A DNA stretch of 10,049 nt from Actinomycetes bacterium (GTDB lineage: Bacteria; Actinomycetota; Acidimicrobiia; Acidimicrobiales; Microtrichaceae). The position numbers were made by a program, and so were the translations under genes. The notes beneath the pieces are model-generated. The model had not been told where the DNA came from, ran no database searches, and worked only from the letters and a program-made list of their open reading frames with translations. The stretch lies in assembly GCA_023434535.1 (NCBI GenBank), contig JAEYSR010000112.1, forward strand, positions 1 to 10,049. Direction: 5' to 3'. Numbering within the stretch: position 1 is the first letter of the stretch; every line of letters starts with the position of its first letter. This document shows, one piece after another, positions 6,651-10,049 of the stretch.

Positions 6651-8656
6651 CCGCCGGCCTCCGGCGTCACGGTCTCTCCGGTGCCGGGATCGGAGGTGCC
6701 GGGATCCGAGGTGACCGACGCTGCCGCGTCGGTCGTCGGCGTGCCCGGCACCGTGATCGCCGCGCTGGCGAGCACCGGCGGGATGGTGCGGGGGCCGTCG
6801 ACCGTGGCGGTGACCACCACCTCGTGGTCGCCCGGGGGCAGCGTCAGCACCTCGTCGATGCCGTCGGGTCCCGCCTTGAGCGAGGCGCGGAACTGGCCGT
6901 CGACCAGCACGCGGACGTTGGCGGCGCTGCCGTCGACGCGCTCCACGCCGGTGGTCGCCACCCGGACGCCGTCGTCGGTCGCCTCCAGCGCCATGACCTG
7001 TCCGGCCATCACCGCGGCGACGCCGGTCGTGACGCAGCCCAGCGTCACGTCGCTGCCGCGCACCGCGTTGAGAGCGATCACGCAGACGTTGCGCGCCCCC
7101 GGTGTCACGCCGGTGAGCGTGATGTCGAAGCCGTGGCCGTTCCACATGTCGCCACGGGCCGTGTCGGCCGTGAAGGTGCCGCGGTTGGCGCCGTCCACGG
7201 TCACGCGGACCTGGATCGGACCGCCGACGTCCGCGTCGCGCGCCCACCCGGTGATCCGGAGGGAGCCGGAGCCCGGGGAGGTGACCGACTCGACCACGCC
7301 CTGCGGGTCGGCGGCGACGGCGACGTTGATGCAGCCGAGGTTCCGGTCGGGCCCGCCGCCGGCATTGCGGGCGATCGCGCACACCACGTGCCCGCCCGGC
7401 GCGGCGGAGAACGTCCAGTCGAACCCTGCGTTCCCGCCCAGGTGCGGGTAGGCCGCGGCGACATCGGCCCGGTAGTTGTTCGCCAGGAGCTGCCCCACGT
7501 GCGCCCCGTCGACGTAGATGTCGACGGGATCGGGCCCGCCGACCGGATCGAGCACCCAGCCGGCGACCCGGATGGTGCCGACGCCGCCCTCGGCCACGTC
7601 GAAGTGCCCGTACGGCTCGCCCGAGATCGTGACCATCCGGTGGAAGATCCAGTTGTGGCCCCGCCCCGAGGTGTCGTTGGCGGCGACCGACACCAGCCGC
7701 TCGCCGGGGCACAGCCGGTAGAAGACGTCGAAGCCGTGGTTCGGGCCCTGCCCGGGGTACACCGCCGCGACGTCACCGCGGGGCAGGTTCGCCGCCACGG
7801 TGGCCACCGGCCGGAGGCAGTCGTAGACGTTGACGCTGATCGGCACACCGACCGCGGTCGGGTCGATCGCCCAGCCGGCGACGCGGACGCCGCCGGGGAC
7901 CACCGTGAGCACGTCGACGTTGCCGATGGCGTCCACCTCGACGCAGGGTCGGGAGTGGTAGCGGGTGGCGTTGTCGGTGCGGGCCGCGGTCGTGCAGGTC
8001 CCGTCGAGGCGCCACGGCTCCGTGCAGGTGACCACCCGGCACACGATCGGACCCAGGCAGCGGATGCCCTGGTTGCACTGTCCGTAGCGGAACCCGGTGC
8101 AACCGGCCTTGCGGTTGTTGCAGTCGCCGTTGGCGCAGCCGCACGGCGTGCCGGAGCAGCTTCCCGCGCAGATCCCGTTGGAGCCGCAACCGCAGCCGCC
8201 GCAGCCGGCGTTGCAATCCATGTAGTAGCGCGGCCCGCCGCCGCAGAAGTCAGAGCCGTCGACCTTCCACCACCCGCCGAGGGCCGTGCCGGCCGGGCAG
8301 CTGTTGGCGCCCGTGATCGTGCAGCAGAACTCCGTGTAGCCGTCGTTGCACAGGGCGTTGCGGGCGCACACCGCGGCGTACGCGCTGCCGGGCCGCAGGG
8401 CGAACGTCGCGGGGGCGACCGCCATCGCGGTGCCGGCCATGGCTCCCTTGCGCAGGACGCCACGTCGGTCGACGCGCCGTTCCATGAAGGAGGCGAGGCG
8501 CTCGGCCAGGTTCCGACGACGCCGGACCCCGCCCGGCCCCGGGTCGACGCCGTCGACGTCCGTCGGCGTGACCTCATGGGGATCCAGCGCGTCCGGCTCG
8601 CGCCCGGCGAGGACGTTCATGGGGTCAGCGGCGGAGCGGGCGGTCGTGGCGGTCAT
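6647..8656 (-). CDS. Tat-exported cysteine-rich protein: methylamine dehydrogenase light-chain-like head plus three ~105-aa repeats
   Basis: The protein has 669 residues. A long 63-residue n-region precedes the Tat motif D-R64-R65-G-V-L-R-K, a hydrophobic core (71-86) and a likely cleavage after SAYA (94). Residues 97-238 hold 22 cysteines. The segment EFCCTITGANSCPAGTALGG, then WWK, GGGPRYYMDC and clustered CxxC/CxC motifs resembles MauA, including the W just before a cysteine. The MauA site of the second TTQ tryptophan (a W followed by C) aligns with R199-C200, so the crosslinked cofactor is unlikely. Three repeats follow, with GWAIDP at 261, GWVLDP at 366 and GWARDA at 470, each carrying DV or DM, HGF/AGF and a C-terminal strand. 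A divergent Ig-like stretch (562-636) and a Thr/Pro/Asp tail complete it. The role is inferred to be an extracytoplasmic structural or binding protein. The ATG at 8656 overlaps the upstream stop (ATGA). Confidence 0.85.
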   Translation of the reverse strand: MTATTARSAADPMNVLAGREPDALDPHEVTPTDVDGVDPGPGGVRRRRNLAERLASFMERRVDRRGVLRKGAMAGTAMAVAPATFALRPGSAYAAVCARNALCNDGYTEFCCTITGANSCPAGTALGGWWKVDGSDFCGGGPRYYMDCNAGCGGCGCGSNGICAGSCSGTPCGCANGDCNNRKAGCTGFRYGQCNQGIRCLGPIVCRVVTCTEPWRLDGTCTTAARTDNATRYHSRPCVEVDAIGNVDVLTVVPGGVRVAGWAIDPTAVGVPISVNVYDCLRPVATVAANLPRGDVAAVYPGQGPNHGFDVFYRLCPGERLVSVAANDTSGRGHNWIFHRMVTISGEPYGHFDVAEGGVGTIRVAGWVLDPVGGPDPVDIYVDGAHVGQLLANNYRADVAAAYPHLGGNAGFDWTFSAAPGGHVVCAIARNAGGGPDRNLGCINVAVAADPQGVVESVTSPGSGSLRITGWARDADVGGPIQVRVTVDGANRGTFTADTARGDMWNGHGFDITLTGVTPGARNVCVIALNAVRGSDVTLGCVTTGVAAVMAGQVMALEATDDGVRVATTGVERVDGSAANVRVLVDGQFRASLKAGPDGIDEVLTLPPGDHEVVVTATVDGPRTIPPVLASAAITVPGTPTTDAAASVTSDPGTSDPGTGETVTPEAGG
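6681..6710. repeat. 15-bp tandem duplication in the tail of the Cys-rich gene
   Basis: Two adjacent 15-base units (6681-6695 and 6696-6710) differ at one base. Read on the minus strand they encode the tandem peptide SDPGT-SDPGT in the low-complexity C-terminal tail. This looks like recent in-frame repeat expansion in a linker that tolerates length change. Confidence 0.8.
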
Positions 8657-9282
8657 GCGACCACCGCCGGGCGATCGCGGCCGCTGTGGTCGTGATCGTC
8701 GTGGTCGCGGTCGTCCTGCTCGCGGAGCGCCCTGGTGGCCTCGACCACGTCGGCGACAGTGGTGTCGAGCACCACGACCAGCATCGCCACCAGCAGGACG
8801 AGGGTGGACACGACGACCGCCGTCCCGAACCCGAGCTCGGCCAGGCCGTCCGCGGCGGGCACCGGTCCTCCGGCCGTCAGCGCGGCCCACAGGGCCACCG
8901 CGGCCGAGCCGAGGTTCACACCCACGTGCACCCAGCTCGGCGGAGCGCTGCGGGCGCCGAAGCAGCCGCAGGACTCGAGACCCTTCCGACGGGCCACCAC
9001 GACGATCACGGCGAAGGCGGCGTAGGCCGCCGCCACGCAGACGGCGAGCAGCGGGCCGCCGACGACCAGCGCACCGAGGCCGAACGCCACCTCGACCGCG
9101 CCGATCACCCGGGCCGCGACAACGCCGGCGGGCCGACCGCCGACCGCGTGCCGCGTCGGGCGGCGCGCCAGGCCGAGCGAGGCGAGCGTCGCCGCCACCT
9201 GGTCCGGCATCGCGAGCTTGGACGCTCCCGCCACGACGAGGACCAGGCAGACGGCCCAGAAGAGAGCATCCACCGCTGTCAC
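8653..9282 (-). CDS. MauE/DoxX-family redox-associated membrane protein
   Basis: Taken from the GTG at 9282 the protein has 209 residues. Four membrane segments are visible at about 6-20, 55-74, 78-97 and 150-175. The third is followed by the E-S-C105-G-C107-F-G motif that marks MauE and related DoxX-like proteins. The segment VLVVAGASKLAMPDQV near the start is also typical. MauE works with MauD in building the disulfides of the methylamine dehydrogenase light chain; the CxC pair is thought to relay electrons across the membrane. An Asp/His-rich tail (about 189-205, with DHDDHDH) is unusual. The 3' end overlaps the Cys-rich gene by four bases. No Shine-Dalgarno precedes the GTG, but a -10-like TACCCT ends seven bases upstream, suggesting a leaderless transcript. 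A GTG at 9273 (giving MDALFW) is an alternative start. Confidence 0.85.
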   Translation of the reverse strand: MTAVDALFWAVCLVLVVAGASKLAMPDQVAATLASLGLARRPTRHAVGGRPAGVVAARVIGAVEVAFGLGALVVGGPLLAVCVAAAYAAFAVIVVVARRKGLESCGCFGARSAPPSWVHVGVNLGSAAVALWAALTAGGPVPAADGLAELGFGTAVVVSTLVLLVAMLVVVLDTTVADVVEATRALREQDDRDHDDHDHSGRDRPAVVA

Positions 9283-9289
9283 GGACCAG

Positions 9290-9295
9290 AGGGTA
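9290..9295 (-). promoter_or_regulatory. Candidate -10 element for the six-gene operon (leaderless)
   Basis: On the minus strand TACCCT fits the actinobacterial TANNNT -10 pattern and ends seven bases before the GTG at 9282. Transcription would therefore begin at or next to the start codon, which explains the missing ribosome binding site. No convincing -35 lies 16-18 bases upstream (GTTCCC at best). A perfect TTGACA (minus strand, 9381-9386) has no -10 at the right distance. Confidence 0.4.
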
Positions 9296-9349
9296 ATCGG
9301 CTCGGCTGCCCCGGGAACCGGCGTCGGAGGGTGGGTGGTTCTGCCCCCG

Positions 9350-9363
9350 GGGTGGATCCACCC
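9350..9363. promoter_or_regulatory. Perfect 14-bp palindrome in the divergent promoter region (candidate operator)
   Basis: GGGTGGATCCACCC is an uninterrupted palindrome about midway between the operon start and the sigma factor start. It partly overlaps a second dyad, CCGGA-N5-TCCGG at 9362-9376. The two together are a plausible binding site for a dimeric regulator serving one or both divergent transcripts. The binding protein is not identifiable from the window. Confidence 0.45.
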
Positions 9364-9380
9364 GGAGGAGTTCCGGCGGG

Positions 9381-9408
9381 TGTCAACCGTTCGGTACGTT
9401 CGCACGTC
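9381..9408 (+). promoter_or_regulatory. Candidate promoter of the ECF sigma gene
   Basis: Two readings compete. TGTCAACC (9381-9388) and CGTC (9405-9408), 16 bases apart, resemble ECF-type -35 and -10 elements and would allow autoregulation. However, the predicted transcript start would then fall inside the Shine-Dalgarno. Alternatively TACGTT (9395-9400) is a housekeeping TANNNT -10 that leaves the ribosome site intact, with only a weak -35. A direct repeat CGTTCG (9388-9393 and 9397-9402, 9-base period) overlaps both. Confidence 0.35.
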
Positions 9409-9410
9409 GT

Positions 9411-9417
9411 AGGAGGG
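9411..9417 (+). promoter_or_regulatory. Ribosome binding site deciding the sigma factor start
   Basis: AGGAGGG is a near-perfect Shine-Dalgarno. The first in-frame start, GTG at 9419, is too close to be used. TTG at 9422 has five bases between AGGAGG and the start codon and GTG at 9428 has eleven, so TTG is preferred and GTG 9428 is the fallback. Confidence 0.6.
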
Positions 9418-9421
9418 TGTG

Positions 9422-9949
9422 TTGCCGGTGCCGGTGCGTGACGAGGAGTTCCGAGCGTTCTACGAGCGCATGGACGAACGCGCCCTGCGCACCGCCCGGC
9501 GGCTGGTCGGCAACCGCTCGGTGGCCGAGGACATCGCCGCCGAGGCGCTCGCCCGGGCCTTCGCCCGTTGGAAGCAGGTGCGCAGCCACCCCAACCCGGA
9601 CGCCTGGCTCATGCGGGTCGTCGGCAACCTCGCCATCGACCACATGCGACGTGACCGCAGCGCGCAGCACCCGCCCCGTGAGGGCGCTGCGGCGGACCGG
9701 CCCGACGACGACGCCGTCCTGCGGGTGGACCTGGCCCAGGCCGTCCACCGCCTCTCGAAGCGGCAGCAGGAGGTGGTCGTCATGCGGTACCTGATCGACC
9801 TGAGCGAGGAGGACGTCGCGTCCTCGCTCGGCATGTCGACCGGCTCGGTCAAGACGCACCTGTCCCGCGCCAGCGGGCACCTCCGCGAGCACATGGCCGA
9901 GTTCCAGCCCGCCGACCACCTCGAGACGACCGACAGGGGAGCCGACTGA
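9422..9949 (+). CDS. ECF-type RNA polymerase sigma factor (sigma-70 family)
   Basis: The product is 175 residues from TTG 9422, normal for an ECF sigma factor. Region 2 spans roughly residues 8-77, with RRLVGNRSVAEDIAAEALARAF and AWLMRVVGNLAIDHMRRDR (core binding and -10 recognition). A variable acidic linker follows. Region 4 spans about 105-160, with LSKRQQEVVVMRYLIDLSEEDVA and the helix-turn-helix SSLGMSTGSVKTHLSRASGHLRE (-35 recognition). It directs polymerase to a specific promoter set. The gene is divergent from the Mau-like operon across 139 bases and its stop overlaps the next start (TGATG), the usual arrangement for a sigma factor with its anti-sigma partner. Control of the neighbouring operon, its own promoter, or both is an inference from position. 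Confidence 0.92.
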   Translation: MPVPVRDEEFRAFYERMDERALRTARRLVGNRSVAEDIAAEALARAFARWKQVRSHPNPDAWLMRVVGNLAIDHMRRDRSAQHPPREGAAADRPDDDAVLRVDLAQAVHRLSKRQQEVVVMRYLIDLSEEDVASSLGMSTGSVKTHLSRASGHLREHMAEFQPADHLETTDRGAD

Positions 9950-10049
9950 TGCCGAGCACGGGCCACTACCCGCCGCCGACCCGACCCGAGGCCCGCTACG
10001 ACGCGGTCGTCGCCCGGGGACGCCGGCTGCAGCGCCGCGACCGCATGAC
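9949..10049 (+). CDS. Start of a gene coupled to the sigma factor, possible anti-sigma or membrane protein (partial)
   Basis: Only the first 33 codons are present. The ATG at 9949 shares one base with the sigma factor stop (TGATG), and AGGGGAG lies at 9935-9941, so translation is coupled and the start is firm. The visible N-terminus is proline-rich and then strongly basic (ARGRRLQRRDRM). Such a sequence often precedes a single membrane helix in proteins encoded downstream of actinobacterial ECF sigma factors. No zinc-binding H-x3-C-x2-C anti-sigma motif is seen in the part available. Anti-sigma function rests on position only. Confidence 0.6.
   Translation, partial: MPSTGHYPPPTRPEARYDAVVARGRRLQRRDRM

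Noticed and set aside
5772..7451. Plus-strand open frame spanning the MauD-like gene and part of its neighbour
   Set aside because: It crosses two well-supported minus-strand genes, and its composition is typical of antisense GC-rich DNA.
6824..8695. Long plus-strand open frame opposite the Cys-rich gene
   Set aside because: It is a shadow of the minus-strand coding sequence, with biased composition (Ala/Gly/Val/Arg/Asp/His) and no recognisable domain.
5793..9282. Functional methylamine dehydrogenase operon
   Set aside because: There is no heavy chain, MauG or amicyanin gene in view, the second TTQ tryptophan seems missing, and 22 cysteines exceed the 12 of MauA. Only the maturation logic is shared.
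6647..9361. Extension of the Cys-rich protein upstream to 9361
   Set aside because: The added part reads across the MauE-like gene in another frame and is Arg/Gly-rich. The ATG at 8656 with ATGA coupling and a following Tat signal is the real start.
8653..9405. Longer MauE-like protein starting at an ATG at 9405
   Set aside because: It would add 41 polar, proline-rich residues ahead of the first membrane segment and run through the palindrome and sigma promoter, nearly reaching the sigma gene. The short GTG start matches family length.

Overview
The window is very GC-rich by eye, uses GTG/TTG starts freely, and packs genes with 4-base overlaps. It carries a DsbA-family protein of the Rv2466c (mycothiol-dependent nitroreductase) type, which points to a high-GC actinobacterium. 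A deep-branching class such as Acidimicrobiia or Thermoleophilia would fit, but that is only a guess. I see no rRNA, tRNA, CRISPR array, insertion sequence or phage gene. This looks like chromosomal sequence with ten genes and one candidate system of interest.

Left part (1-2216): a luciferase-like flavin-dependent oxidoreductase on the minus strand, cut by the window edge. It is divergent from a small helical protein of unknown function on the plus strand (1170-1532). That gene converges on a DsbA/Rv2466c-like protein (1581-2216, minus) that has kept only one active-site cysteine.

Central part (2367-9282, minus strand): a six-gene operon in which all five junctions are 4-base ATGA/GTGA overlaps. 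In transcription order it encodes: (1) a MauE/DoxX-type membrane protein with a CGCFG motif; (2) a 669-residue Tat-exported protein whose cysteine-rich head resembles the methylamine dehydrogenase light chain (MauA), followed by three ~105-residue repeats and a low-complexity tail; (3) a membrane-anchored, MauD-like thioredoxin-fold protein with CTTC; (4) a 173-residue protein I do not recognise; (5) a 723-residue glycoside-hydrolase-38-like (DUF5054-type) protein; (6) an SGNH/GDSL (DUF459-like) lipoprotein. In the classical mau cluster, MauE and MauD are needed to form the six disulfides of MauA. Here the same pair flanks a MauA-like protein in which the second tryptophan of the TTQ cofactor appears to be missing. 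No heavy chain (MauB) or TTQ-maturation enzyme (MauG) is in view. The natural reading is a disulfide-assembly module for an exported, disulfide-rich, repeat-bearing surface protein, coupled to a putative sugar-active enzyme and a surface hydrolase. It is not methylamine oxidation.

Right part (9283-10049): a 139-base divergent promoter region with a 14-bp perfect palindrome, a second dyad and a direct repeat. It is followed on the plus strand by an ECF sigma factor and the start of a gene overlapping its stop codon, probably an anti-sigma or membrane partner. This sigma pair is the obvious candidate regulator of the divergent operon.
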